Of a stretch of 64,000 bases of DNA, positions 41,884 through 50,046 are shown one piece after another (within the stretch, counting starts at the first letter, position 1; each line of letters opens with the position of its first letter). Source of the stretch: Paractinoplanes polyasparticus. GTDB taxonomy: Bacteria; Actinomycetota; Actinomycetes; Mycobacteriales; Micromonosporaceae. The stretch covers positions 170,155 through 234,154 of the forward strand of contig NZ_JAHWFK010000041.1 in assembly GCF_019710575.1 (NCBI RefSeq), written 5' to 3'. The notes beneath the pieces are model-generated. The model saw only the letters and a list, made by a program, of their open reading frames with translations. It did no database searches and was not told where the DNA came from. A program made the translations under genes and the position numbers.

Positions 41884-42333
41884 TTACTTCGAGGCGACGA
41901 CGTTCACGGGGAACGTCGCGGTGACCTCGGGGTGGAGCTTGACCTGGACGTTGTAGGCGCCCGTGGTCTTGATGTGGCCGGGCAGCTCGAGGCGGCGCCG
42001 GTCGAGGGACGGACCGCCGGCGGTCTTGACCGCGTCGACGATCTCGGCCGGGGTGATCGAGCCGAACAGCCGGCCGCCGTTGCCGGAGCGGGCCGTCAGC
42101 GTCACCTTGAGGCCGGAGAGCTGGGCCTTGACCTCGTTGGCCTGGCCCAGGTCACGGATCTCGCGAGCGTCACGCGCCCGCTTGATGACCGCGACCTGCT
42201 TCTCGGCACCCTTGGTCCACTGGATCGCGAAACCCTGGGGCAGCAGGTAATTACGGCCGTAGCCGTTCTTGACCTCGACGACGTCGCCGGGGGTGCCGAG
42301 GCCCGACACCTCCTGGGTGAGGATGATCTTCAT
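41884..42333 (-). CDS. rplI: 50S ribosomal protein bL9
   Basis: 149 residues, standard length. N-terminal KIILTQEVSGLGTPGDVVEVKNGYGRN is the family signature; then a long linking helix and the C-terminal domain beginning KVTLTARSGNGGRLFGSI. Preceded by GAGGAGG. Last gene of the rpsF-ssb-rpsR-rplI operon, 14 bp after rpsR, and followed by a strong terminator. Confidence 0.98.
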   Translation of the reverse strand: MKIILTQEVSGLGTPGDVVEVKNGYGRNYLLPQGFAIQWTKGAEKQVAVIKRARDAREIRDLGQANEVKAQLSGLKVTLTARSGNGGRLFGSITPAEIVDAVKTAGGPSLDRRRLELPGHIKTTGAYNVQVKLHPEVTATFPVNVVASK

Positions 42334-42347
42334 ATTCGTGACCCTCC

Positions 42348-42587
42348 TCAGCGCGCCGTCGCCGTGTACGGCAGAAGCGCCATCTCACGGGCGTTCTTGA
42401 CCGCGCGGGCGATCTGCCGCTGCTGCTGCGAGGTCACCCCGGTGACGCGGCGGGCACGGATCTTGCCCCGGTCGGAGATGAACTTCCGCAGCAGAGCGGT
42501 GTCCTTGTAGTCGATGTAGGTGATCCCGTCCTTGTCGAGCGGGTTCACCTTCTTCTTCGGCTTGCGAAGCGCCGCAGCCTTAGCCAT
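42348..42587 (-). CDS. rpsR: 30S ribosomal protein bS18
   Basis: 79 residues. DKDGITYIDYKDTALLRKFI and GKIRARRVTGVTSQQQRQIA are canonical. There is no CxxC zinc pair, so it is the zinc-free form. AGGAG lies seven bases before the ATG. Encoded between ssb and rplI. Confidence 0.98.
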   Translation of the reverse strand: MAKAAALRKPKKKVNPLDKDGITYIDYKDTALLRKFISDRGKIRARRVTGVTSQQQRQIARAVKNAREMALLPYTATAR

Positions 42588-42638
42588 TGCTCTTACTCCT
42601 GAACTCAGTGAGCCCTCGGGTCGGGTGGACCCAGCGGG

Positions 42639-43214
42639 CTAGAAGGGAGGCTCGTCGTCGAACGAGGAGTTGCCGCCGCCACCGGAGGCACGGTTGCCCC
42701 CGGCGCCGGAGCCGGAAGAGGCCGGAGCCGCCGTCGCCCACGGGTCGTCGAAGTTGCTGTTGCTTCCTCCGCCGCCACCGCCGGCCGGGCGGTTGCCGCC
42801 ACCGGAGGCGCCGAATCCGCCGCCGGAACCACCGGAGCCACCGCCGGAGCGGTTCATGCGCTGCACCTTCGCCGTGGCGTACCGCAGCGACGGGCCGATC
42901 TCGTCGACCTCGAGCTCGTAGACGGTGCGCTTCTCGCCCTCGCGCGTCTCGTAAGACCGCTGGCGCAGCCGGCCCTGCACGATCACCCGTGAGCCGCGTT
43001 GCAGCGACTCGGCGACGTGCTCGGCGGCGTCACGCCAGATGTTGCACGCAAGGAAGAGTGGCTCGCCGTCTTTCCACTCGCCCGACTGCCGGTCCAAGGT
43101 CCGCGGCGTCGAAGCGATGCGGAACTTGGCCACTGCCGCACCCGACGGGGTGAAGCGCAGCTCAGGGTCGTCGGTCAAGTTCCCGACGACCGTGATGGTG
43201 GTTTCTCCTGCCAT
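42639..43214 (-). CDS. ssb: Single-stranded DNA-binding protein
   Basis: 191 residues. N-terminal OB fold (TTITVVGNLTDDPELRFTPS, FLACNIWRDAAEHVAESLQR, VIVQGRLRQRSYETREGEKR), then a Gly/Asn-rich flexible region with repeated GGGS-type units, then the acidic tip DDEPPF that recruits repair and replication partners. GAGGAG six bases upstream. It follows rpsF after 110 bp containing an inverted repeat TTGTCAG/CTGACAA (43251-43257 and 43264-43270). Confidence 0.97.
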   Translation of the reverse strand: MAGETTITVVGNLTDDPELRFTPSGAAVAKFRIASTPRTLDRQSGEWKDGEPLFLACNIWRDAAEHVAESLQRGSRVIVQGRLRQRSYETREGEKRTVYELEVDEIGPSLRYATAKVQRMNRSGGGSGGSGGGFGASGGGNRPAGGGGGGSNSNFDDPWATAAPASSGSGAGGNRASGGGGNSSFDDEPPF

Positions 43215-43324
43215 GATCTTCTCCTCGCCGCTTCGCTCGTTCGTAGGAGGTTGTCAGAACCCCCTGACAAAAACGAGGCTCCGCGGATTTAACCCTTGCC
43301 GTGCGGCGAAGCCGCCTCAGCAAC

Positions 43325-43615
43325 TCAGCGGGTCTCGGGCCGGATGACCTTGGTGCGCAGGATGGACTCGTTCAGCCGCAGCTGACGGTCCAGCTCGGCC
43401 ACGGCTTCGGGCGTCGCCTGCAGGTCGACGACCGCGTAGATGCCTTCGGCCTTTTTGTTGATCTCGAACGAGAGCCGGCGACGGCCCCAGACGTCGAGCT
43501 TCTCCACCGAGCCACCCGCGGTCCTGATGACGTTCAGGTACTGATCGAGCGACGGGGCAACGGTGCGTTCCTCGAGCGAAGGGTCGAGGATCACCATGAG
43601 TTCGTAATGACGCAA
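43325..43615 (-). CDS. rpsF: 30S ribosomal protein bS6
   Basis: 96 residues from TTG at 43615, the only initiator in the right place: LRHYELMVILDPSLEERTV is the universal start of bS6. GGAGG lies ten bases upstream and is part of a possible leader stem. LDVWGRRRLSFEINKKAEGI and LNESILRTKVIRPETR are typical. bS6 binds bS18 (rpsR, same operon) in the 30S platform and the pair can regulate its own mRNA. Confidence 0.97.
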   Translation of the reverse strand: MRHYELMVILDPSLEERTVAPSLDQYLNVIRTAGGSVEKLDVWGRRRLSFEINKKAEGIYAVVDLQATPEAVAELDRQLRLNESILRTKVIRPETR

Positions 43616-43624
43616 GACGTTCTC

Positions 43625-43669
43625 ACCTCCTGTGGGCTGAGCGGCCACGGTCTCTCCGTGGCAGGAGGT
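43625..43669 (-). promoter_or_regulatory. Structured rpsF leader that can sequester the ribosome-binding site (S6:S18-type)
   Basis: Minus-strand RNA 5' to 3': ACCTCCT (43669-43663) can pair with AGGAGGT (43631-43625), which contains the rpsF Shine-Dalgarno sequence. Directly inside it is a perfect 7-bp hairpin GCCACGG-AGAGA-CCGTGGC (43662-43644), and a 12-base 3' bulge starting with CGC separates the two helices. Autoregulatory leaders bound by the bS6:bS18 complex are known in many phyla and have a hairpin with a CCG-containing unpaired stretch; this arrangement is similar. Confidence 0.6.
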
Positions 43670-43760
43670 CTTGTGTCGCTCGCAAACGAAAACCGTGGGG
43701 CTTGGCCCACGGCAGTCACTCTGCGAACCGAGCAAGCATACCCACCACCACCGCACGGCC

Positions 43761-43800
43761 AAAAGGAAGGACCCCGCCCGGGTGGGGCGGGGTCCTTCCT
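43761..43800 (-). terminator. Strong hairpin terminator after the secreted-protein gene
   Basis: A perfect 16-bp stem AGGAAGGACCCCGCCC / GGGCGGGGTCCTTCCT with a five-base loop, followed on the minus strand by TTTTGG. It ends transcription of the gene at 43909-44895 ahead of the rpsF promoter region, which must lie between it and the leader. Confidence 0.85.
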
Positions 43801-43908
43801 GGTGGAGCCGCGGGGCGCCCGATCCGCATTCGCTGGGTGGGACCTGGGGAGGAACGACCACACCGATGAGGTTGGACGCGGCCGCCCCGCGGAGCTTGTA
43901 GCAGAAGA

Positions 43909-44895
43909 CTATGCGATCTCTGCCCGATTTGCACGTTGCGACACGAATGCCCGAATAGCGGCAACTGTTACTCCCACCACACATACGGCGGCGGTCAGGG
44001 CGAGCAGGCCCAACGGGTTGCCCTCGCGCATCGGTTCCAGCGCCGCCACGGGCTCGGCCGCGGCGATCGTCACGGGGGCCGGGGCGGGTGGGGCCGGTTC
44101 GGCACCGACGGTCACCGGGTCGGCACCGAGGTCCGGTACGCCGGGAAGCAGCCTCCGGGTGTCGCCGGGCGGCATGCCGGCGAAGGCGGGCGCGGCGCTC
44201 CCCGCCGTACCGGGAAGGGTCTTGGTTTTGGCCTTGGGCCGTGCCGCCGCGCCGCCGTGGGGCATCGATTGGGCCGAACTGGTCGCCGCCTGTGACGTGA
44301 CGTGGGTGCGCCGGGCCGGCGACGTGTCCGGGCGCGTGGTGGCCGGCCTCGCCCGGGAGGGCCGCTGGGCCGGCGAGGCGGCGCCCGGAGCCGACGACCC
44401 CGCCGGGGAACGATCGTCGTCGGACGGCGCCAGGGACATCGGCGTCGCATCGACCGACGAGGGAGCCGCCGGATCCGGATCGGCCGGTGTCGCCGCCGAG
44501 GCGGACGGCGAGGCCGTGATCATGACGGGCGTGGTGTCGTCGCCGATTGCGCAGTTCGGCTTGAGCACCACCGACGTGGTGCCCCGGCGGAAGATCACGT
44601 CGGTCGAGGACTCGTCCGGGACGGTGCCCTTGGTGTCCCCGCCGAGCAGCAACTGCGCGGCGTAGCCGGTCTGATTCACCACCCGGATCGTGCTCTGCGC
44701 CGGCACCGTCATGGACTCGATGCTCGGCCGTGAGCTGCACGGGACGCTGAACATCCCGCCGCCCGAGAAGGTGACCGCGCGGGTGCCCTCGGGGATCGGA
44801 TCCGCGCGCGCCGAACCGATCGCCAGCATGGGCACACCGAAGATCAGACCCCCCAGCACGATCGCCGTCACCCGCTGTCGGACCTGCCGAGACAT
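43909..44895 (-). CDS. Secreted, membrane-anchored Pro/Ala/Ser-rich protein
   Basis: 328 residues. Signal peptide MSRQVRQRVTAIVLGGLIFG...GSARA, then a small beta-rich domain of about 110 residues (VTFSGGGMFSVPCSSRPSIE, RVVNQTGYAAQLLLGGDTKG, VVLKPNCAIGDDTTP) with two cysteines that may pair. A long Pro/Ala/Ser/Thr-rich region follows and a C-terminal transmembrane helix (GLLALTAAVCVVGVTVAAI) with basic residues after it. The layout fits a surface protein held by its C-terminus, not by sortase. No family recognised. Confidence 0.7.
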   Translation of the reverse strand: MSRQVRQRVTAIVLGGLIFGVPMLAIGSARADPIPEGTRAVTFSGGGMFSVPCSSRPSIESMTVPAQSTIRVVNQTGYAAQLLLGGDTKGTVPDESSTDVIFRRGTTSVVLKPNCAIGDDTTPVMITASPSASAATPADPDPAAPSSVDATPMSLAPSDDDRSPAGSSAPGAASPAQRPSRARPATTRPDTSPARRTHVTSQAATSSAQSMPHGGAAARPKAKTKTLPGTAGSAAPAFAGMPPGDTRRLLPGVPDLGADPVTVGAEPAPPAPAPVTIAAAEPVAALEPMREGNPLGLLALTAAVCVVGVTVAAIRAFVSQRANRAEIA

Positions 44896-45025
44896 GCACC
44901 ATCTCCCACGTCGCCCCGGCCCGCGGGCCGGTATCGGTCAAATGTGATCAATGGAGCTAACGACGCCCGCCGAGGGGCGGTGACGCGCGGAGCAAACTGT
45001 CGGACCCGCGTCGTAGTCTCGTCCC

Positions 45026-45802
45026 ATGCGCATCGGAGCCCATGTCGATCCCGCTTCCCCGCTGGAAGAGGCCGCCGCCCGCGGGGCCGAGGCGGTGCAG
45101 TTCTTCCTGACCGACCCGCAGGGTTACAAAACTCCCAAACCGCGGGAAGACGCTGCCGCGTTGCGCGAGTCCGAGGTGGACGTCTACATCCATGCGCCCT
45201 ACATCGTCAACGTCGCCTCACCCAACAACCGCATCCGCATCCCCAGCCGCAAGCTGCTCGTTGCGCACGCCAAGGCCGCGGCCGAGCTGGGGGCCAAGGG
45301 CCTGATCGTGCACGGCGGCCATGTGGGTCAGGGCACCGACATCGCCGCCGGCTTCGACAACTGGCGCAAGGCCTTCGAATACGCAGAATCCGACGGCGGT
45401 CTGCCGCTGCCGATCCTGATCGAGAACACGGCCGGCGGTGACAACGCGTGCGCCCGCCGATTCGACGACCTGGCCCGCCTGTGGGAAGCGGTGGGCTCCT
45501 TCGGCGCCGGCTTCTGCCTCGACACGTGCCATGCCTTTGCCGGCGGCGAAGACCTGGTCGGTGTGGTCGACCGGGTCAAGGCGATCACCGGCCGCATCGA
45601 CCTGATCCACGCCAACGATTCCAAGGGCGGCTTCGACTCCGGCCAGGACAGGCACGACAACCTCGGCAATGGCAAGATCGACCCCGAACTCATCGTGGCC
45701 GCGATCCGGGCCGCCGGTGCGCCGGCCGTCGTCGAGACGCCGGGCGGCGCCGAGGGACAGACGGCCGACATCACGCTCCTGCGGGAGCGGACAGGCCGGT
45801 GA
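45026..45802 (+). CDS. nfo: Endonuclease IV (AP endonuclease, Nfo family)
   Basis: 258 residues, TIM barrel that cuts abasic DNA. Zinc ligands and motifs are intact: HAPYIVNVASPNN, VHGGHVGQG, ILIENTAGGDN, FCLDTCHAFAGG, LIHANDSKGGFDSGQDRHDN and VVETPGG. Length is slightly shorter than the E. coli protein but normal for actinobacterial homologues. Its closeness to ssb and to the EndoQ-like protein in this window is not evidence of joint function. Confidence 0.92.
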   Translation: MRIGAHVDPASPLEEAAARGAEAVQFFLTDPQGYKTPKPREDAAALRESEVDVYIHAPYIVNVASPNNRIRIPSRKLLVAHAKAAAELGAKGLIVHGGHVGQGTDIAAGFDNWRKAFEYAESDGGLPLPILIENTAGGDNACARRFDDLARLWEAVGSFGAGFCLDTCHAFAGGEDLVGVVDRVKAITGRIDLIHANDSKGGFDSGQDRHDNLGNGKIDPELIVAAIRAAGAPAVVETPGGAEGQTADITLLRERTGR

Positions 45803-45824
45803 CACGCCGCACGGGGAGAGGGTC

Positions 45825-48263
45825 ATGACCAGCGAGCAGCCGAGGCAGGCCCCCGCCCCGCCGGCTCAACGTCCCGCCGAGCCGCTACGCCCGGCCACCC
45901 CCGGCCACGCCTCCACAAACGACACGCCTCCCGTTGCCGGCCCTCCCGCCACCGCACACAGCCCGGCGACCAGCAGTCGAGCGACGGACGCCGCGCCGCC
46001 CTTCGTCGACAAGGCCGAGCGACGACAGCGCGGTTGGCTGCGCAGGCGATCCAAGCCGGCCTCCACGGCGACGGCCGGCGCGCCGCCCACGATCCCGGCT
46101 CAGGGCGGCCCACCGCCCCAGGAGGGCAAACCGGGTGACCTCAGTCCCCGTCCGTCCGAGCCACCGCGGAACACTCCCGGCACGAGCGCGGACAAAGCAC
46201 CAGCCCTGAACAAGACACCAGCTCCAAACAAGGCAGCAGCCCCGGGCGAAGCACCAGCCCCGGACAAGGCAGCAGCCCCGGACAAAGCGCCAACCCCGGA
46301 CAAGGCAGCAGCCCCGGACAAAGCGCCAGCCCCGGGCGAGGCACCGAGTCCGAACAAGGCGCCGGCCCCGGGCAAGAGCGATGCAGCCGCGGGCTCGAGC
46401 CCCACCAAGACCGATCTGCCGAAGGTCGCCGAGGGTCCACAAGAGACCGCCAAGCGACCCGAGCCGTTCCCGAACGAGCGACCCCCCGGCACCCCGCCCG
46501 ATCCGTTCCGGGCGTTCGCCGCCACCACCGACCGGCCACCGGGCTGGTTCCGGCGCGGCACCCGCCGGTTCGCCGGCTCGCTGATCCACGAGTACGCGCT
46601 GGTCGTGTACGCCGGCGTGCTGCTGGCTGTCGCGCTCACCTGGCCGACCCTGCGCTACCCGCTGCACACGCTCCCGCAAGACATCTGGGACCCGTCCCGC
46701 CAGGCCTGGCAGGTCGCGTGGATCGGCCACATCCTGCTGACCGACCCGGCCCGCCTCTGGCAGTCCAACGCCTTCTTCCCGCTGACCGACAACTTCGCCT
46801 TCGGCAACAGCCTCCTCGGCTACGCGCCGTTCGGCATGGTCGGCGAGGGCCCGGCGGCCGCCGTTCTGCGCTACAACATCCTCTTCGTCCTGGCCCACGC
46901 CCTGCTCGTGATCGGCGGCTACGCCCTGGTCCGCCAGCTCGGCGCCGGGCGCACCGGCGCCGCCGTGGCCGCCGTCGCCTTTGCGTTCGCCCCCTGGCGC
47001 CTCGCCCAGGAGGGCCACCTCGACATCATCTCGGCCGGCGGCATTCCGCTCGCGCTGGCGATGCTGGCCCGCGGGCACGGCTGGTCGCTGCGCCGCGGCC
47101 TGCGGCCCGACCGCCGCCGCGCCGGCTGGGCCGCGGCCGGCTGGATCGTGGCGGCCTGGCAGGTCAGCCTCGGTTTCTCGCTCGGTGTCCCGTTCCTCGG
47201 CGTGCTCGGCCTCATCCTGGTCGTGCTCCTGCTCGGCACCCCGATCCGTTTCCTGCGCCGCCCGGCCGAACGTCCGATCCTGGGCTCGCGCCTGATGCTC
47301 ATCGACCTGGCCGGCTCGCTGTTCCTGGCCTGCTTCAGCCTGCTGCTCGCCATTCCGTACTTCCGGGCGCCCGACACCGGCCCGGCCGGAACCGAGATCG
47401 CCTTCTTCTCGCCGCCCCTGCGCAGCCTGCTGATCGGGCCGGCCGAGTCCCGCATCTGGGGTGTCCCGCACGAGGTCCCGCGCTCCTCACTCGGCTGGCC
47501 GTCCGAGATGGGGTTGCTGCCGGGGTTCGTGCTCTACGCCCTCGCGCTGGCCGGCCTGGCCTTCTCGATCTGGACCCTGCGCCAGCGCCTGCTGCTGCTC
47601 GCCGGCCTGGCCGTCACGATCGTCCTGACCCTGGGCACGAACTTCTACGAGGGCCGCTACACCTACCTGCCGCTCTTCGGCCACCTGCCCGGTTCGTTGG
47701 GCCTGCGCATCCCCGGCCGGCTCATGGTGTGGGCCACGCTGCTGCTGGCCATCCTCGCCGCGGGCGCGGTGGCCGAATTCGTGCGCCGCGCCGAGCACCT
47801 GTCCGAACAGCGCATCCCACCCTGGCCCGGCCCCTGGCTGCGGCTGGCCACCTTCGTGCCATTGATGCTGGTGCTGGCCGAGGGCTGGAACGCCACCGCG
47901 CACCCGCTGGCCCCGGTGCAGCCCACCGCCATGCGCACGGTCAGCGGCCCGATGCTCGTGCTGCCAACGACCGCCCTCACCGACCAGACGATCATGCTGT
48001 GGTCGACCACCCGGTTCCAGCCCATGGTCAACGGCGCCGGCGGTTTCGACGCGGCTCGTCAGGCCGAGATGCGCGCCCGGGTCCAGTCGTTCCCCGACGC
48101 CGCGAGCATCGAGTATCTGCGTTCGCTCAACATCGACCGGGTTCTCCTGCTCCGCAGCGAGGTGGCAGGCACGCCGTGGGAACGCGCCGGCGACATCCCG
48201 GTGGACGCTCTGGGCATCCGCCGCGAGGACCTCGACGACGCGGTGGTCTTCCACCTCCGCTGA
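45825..48263 (+). CDS. GT-C-type integral membrane protein with repeat-rich cytoplasmic N-terminus
   Basis: 812 residues from ATG at 45825 with GGGGAGAGG upstream. Residues 1-240 are disordered, with repeated APDKA/APGEA pentapeptides. From about residue 255 there are eleven or so transmembrane helices. After the first helix comes the loop LPQDIWDPSRQAWQVAWIGH with aspartates typical of GT-C donor sites, then FAFGNSLLGYAPFG and AFAFAPWRLAQEGHLDIISA. The C-terminal 170 residues form a soluble external domain (MRARVQSFPDAASIEYLRSL). Probably a polyprenyl-phosphate-sugar transferase or flippase-like protein; sugar unknown. Confidence 0.65.
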   Translation: MTSEQPRQAPAPPAQRPAEPLRPATPGHASTNDTPPVAGPPATAHSPATSSRATDAAPPFVDKAERRQRGWLRRRSKPASTATAGAPPTIPAQGGPPPQEGKPGDLSPRPSEPPRNTPGTSADKAPALNKTPAPNKAAAPGEAPAPDKAAAPDKAPTPDKAAAPDKAPAPGEAPSPNKAPAPGKSDAAAGSSPTKTDLPKVAEGPQETAKRPEPFPNERPPGTPPDPFRAFAATTDRPPGWFRRGTRRFAGSLIHEYALVVYAGVLLAVALTWPTLRYPLHTLPQDIWDPSRQAWQVAWIGHILLTDPARLWQSNAFFPLTDNFAFGNSLLGYAPFGMVGEGPAAAVLRYNILFVLAHALLVIGGYALVRQLGAGRTGAAVAAVAFAFAPWRLAQEGHLDIISAGGIPLALAMLARGHGWSLRRGLRPDRRRAGWAAAGWIVAAWQVSLGFSLGVPFLGVLGLILVVLLLGTPIRFLRRPAERPILGSRLMLIDLAGSLFLACFSLLLAIPYFRAPDTGPAGTEIAFFSPPLRSLLIGPAESRIWGVPHEVPRSSLGWPSEMGLLPGFVLYALALAGLAFSIWTLRQRLLLLAGLAVTIVLTLGTNFYEGRYTYLPLFGHLPGSLGLRIPGRLMVWATLLLAILAAGAVAEFVRRAEHLSEQRIPPWPGPWLRLATFVPLMLVLAEGWNATAHPLAPVQPTAMRTVSGPMLVLPTTALTDQTIMLWSTTRFQPMVNGAGGFDAARQAEMRARVQSFPDAASIEYLRSLNIDRVLLLRSEVAGTPWERAGDIPVDALGIRREDLDDAVVFHLR
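46195..46378 (+). repeat. Pentapeptide-coding tandem repeats (APDKA/APGEA)
   Basis: About a dozen 15- to 18-bp units, core GCCCCGGACAAAGC(A/G), coding APNKA, APDKA or APGEA-type pentapeptides in the N-terminal region of the membrane protein. Imperfect but in frame throughout. Confidence 0.75.
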
Positions 48264-48372
48264 GGCAAGAGCGCGAAGAGCATCTGTGAACACCGGGACG
48301 TGCTTGCGACCGTCGTGCTCACCCCTGGCCCGCTGTAGGTCGGCGACCCGTCGCTGAGGCAAGGACGCGAAG

Positions 48373-48399
48373 AGGCCCGGCCGCCGGGCAGCCGGGCCT
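48373..48399. terminator. Hairpin between two convergent membrane-protein genes
   Basis: AGGCCCGGC / GCCGGGCCT, 9 bp perfect with a nine-base loop. It lies between the 45825-48263 stop and the minus-strand stop at 48414. There is no U-run, so a bidirectional, GC-type terminator is likely but not certain. Confidence 0.5.
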
Positions 48400-48413
48400 G
48401 AGGCGCGGAAGGA

Positions 48414-49946
48414 TCAGACCTTGACGACGGTCTGCTCAGCCGGCGGTGGCGGGTCGAGCGATGCCGGCACGGCGGGGGAGCGGTCCACGCGGAAGGCCCG
48501 GCGCAGGCGGCTGATCCACGGCGCGTCCGGCCCGTTCAGCGGGCCGCCGTCCGGGTCGTCGTCGTAGTTCTGACGCACGGCGTCGAGCTCGGGTTTCCAG
48601 ATCTCGCGGACAACCAGGCCGCACAGGATCGCGACCGTCACCAGTCGCAGCGTCGAGGCCAGCACGAACGTGCCCTCGGGGATCACCGGCTTGCCGCCGG
48701 CGCCCATCAGCTCGGCGTAGAAGGCGGTGAAGTAGCCGAACTCGGCCACCGTCCACGCGATGATCGCGCCCCAGCGCGGCCGCGCCAACACGATCAGCGG
48801 CAGCAGCCAGAGCACGTACTGCTGCGACCACACCTTGCTGGTGATCAGGAAGGCCGCGACGACCAGGAACGCCAGCTGGGCCACCCGGGGACGCCGAGGG
48901 GCCAGCCAGGCCAGCAGGCCGATCGCGGCACAGGCGAGACCGAACAGCGCGTACGAGACCAGGTTGAGCGTCGGGACGTGATCGCTCAGCCATTGGAAGG
49001 GCCCCTGATCCCCCGCCGCGCCCGAGTTCCACTTGCCGTCGAGGTAGCGCCCGACGTACCAGAGCGTGCCCCAGTCGATCGGCCGCTCGCTGTTGAGGCG
49101 GAAGAAGCGCAGCCAGCTCTCGTGGTACCAGAAGAAGACCGGGAAGTTGACCACCGCCCAGCTCACCACCGCCGTGGCCATGGCCGCGCCCCAGGAGCGC
49201 ATGGCTTTCGACCGCAACGCGAGCACCAGCAGCGGCCCCAGAATGAACAGCGGCCACAGTTTGGCCGCTCCGCCCAGCCCCAGGAAGACACCGGCCCAGG
49301 CCGGATGCTTCTTCGCCCACAGATAGAGCCCGGCCGCGGCCAGCCCGATCGCCAGGAAGTCCCAGTTGACCGTCGCGGTGAAGAAGATGATGGGCGAGAC
49401 CGCGAAGATCGCGGCGTCCCACGGCCGGCGTCTGCGCAACGCCAGGATCACGGCGGCCGTAGCCACCGCCAGCGCCGAGAGCACGATCGCGTTGATGTTG
49501 TAGAACCAGGTGCCCTGGTTGATCTCGGGATGCGTCTCGCCGTACGCGTGGACCGGCAGCCCCAGGGCGCCCATGAAGTAGCCCGTCACGACGGGGTACT
49601 CCACCGGCCAGTCCTTGTACGGCACGGCGCCCTCGTTGAGGTGCTCGGCGTAGTACAGCGCGAGCACGTCGGTGTAGCAGAACCGCGTGTATTGGACGTT
49701 CTGTTGCCAGTCGCCGCTCTGGCACGGCGACTTCTGCACCCACGAGAACGCGAGCGTCATGCAGATCAGCGCCAGGATGATCCGCGGCGCCGTCCAGAAG
49801 CGCCCACGCCGGGCCTCGGGCCGCACCGCGTGCGAACCGAGCGGCCCCCCGATGGCCTCGGACAGGCCGCGCACGAATCCGTCCGACGTCGCCGGCGCGC
49901 TCGGCTTGTCGGGGCGGTCGATGTCCTCGGGCGGTTGCGTGCTCAT
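48414..49946 (-). CDS. GT87/DUF2029 family membrane glycosyltransferase
   Basis: 510 residues, about eleven transmembrane helices. PYKDWPVEYPVVTGYFMGA is the donor-site loop with conserved acidic residues; FFTATVNWDFLAIGLAAAGL and GGAAKLWPLFILGP match mycobacterial Rv0051, which sits next to ponA1 exactly as here. The family uses polyprenyl-phosphomannose or similar lipids to extend cell-envelope glycolipids. The cytoplasmic N- and C-terminal tails (about 50 and 70 residues) are proline-rich. A terminator separates it from ponA, so it has its own promoter. Confidence 0.8.
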   Translation of the reverse strand: MSTQPPEDIDRPDKPSAPATSDGFVRGLSEAIGGPLGSHAVRPEARRGRFWTAPRIILALICMTLAFSWVQKSPCQSGDWQQNVQYTRFCYTDVLALYYAEHLNEGAVPYKDWPVEYPVVTGYFMGALGLPVHAYGETHPEINQGTWFYNINAIVLSALAVATAAVILALRRRRPWDAAIFAVSPIIFFTATVNWDFLAIGLAAAGLYLWAKKHPAWAGVFLGLGGAAKLWPLFILGPLLVLALRSKAMRSWGAAMATAVVSWAVVNFPVFFWYHESWLRFFRLNSERPIDWGTLWYVGRYLDGKWNSGAAGDQGPFQWLSDHVPTLNLVSYALFGLACAAIGLLAWLAPRRPRVAQLAFLVVAAFLITSKVWSQQYVLWLLPLIVLARPRWGAIIAWTVAEFGYFTAFYAELMGAGGKPVIPEGTFVLASTLRLVTVAILCGLVVREIWKPELDAVRQNYDDDPDGGPLNGPDAPWISRLRRAFRVDRSPAVPASLDPPPPAEQTVVKV

Positions 49947-50006
49947 GTCATGGCATCATGCCGTACTTGCCGCCGAGGACCGGGAACGACCTACGGCCAA
50001 AACGAA

Positions 50007-50038
50007 CCGGCGCGCACCCCCTGAGGGATGCGCGCCGG
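50007..50038 (-). terminator. Rho-independent terminator of ponA
   Basis: CCGGCGCGCA / TGCGCGCCGG, a 10-bp perfect stem with a 12-base loop, begins 8 bp after the ponA stop on the minus strand and is followed by TTCGTTTTGG. Confidence 0.8.
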
Positions 50039-50046
50039 TGAGCGAG

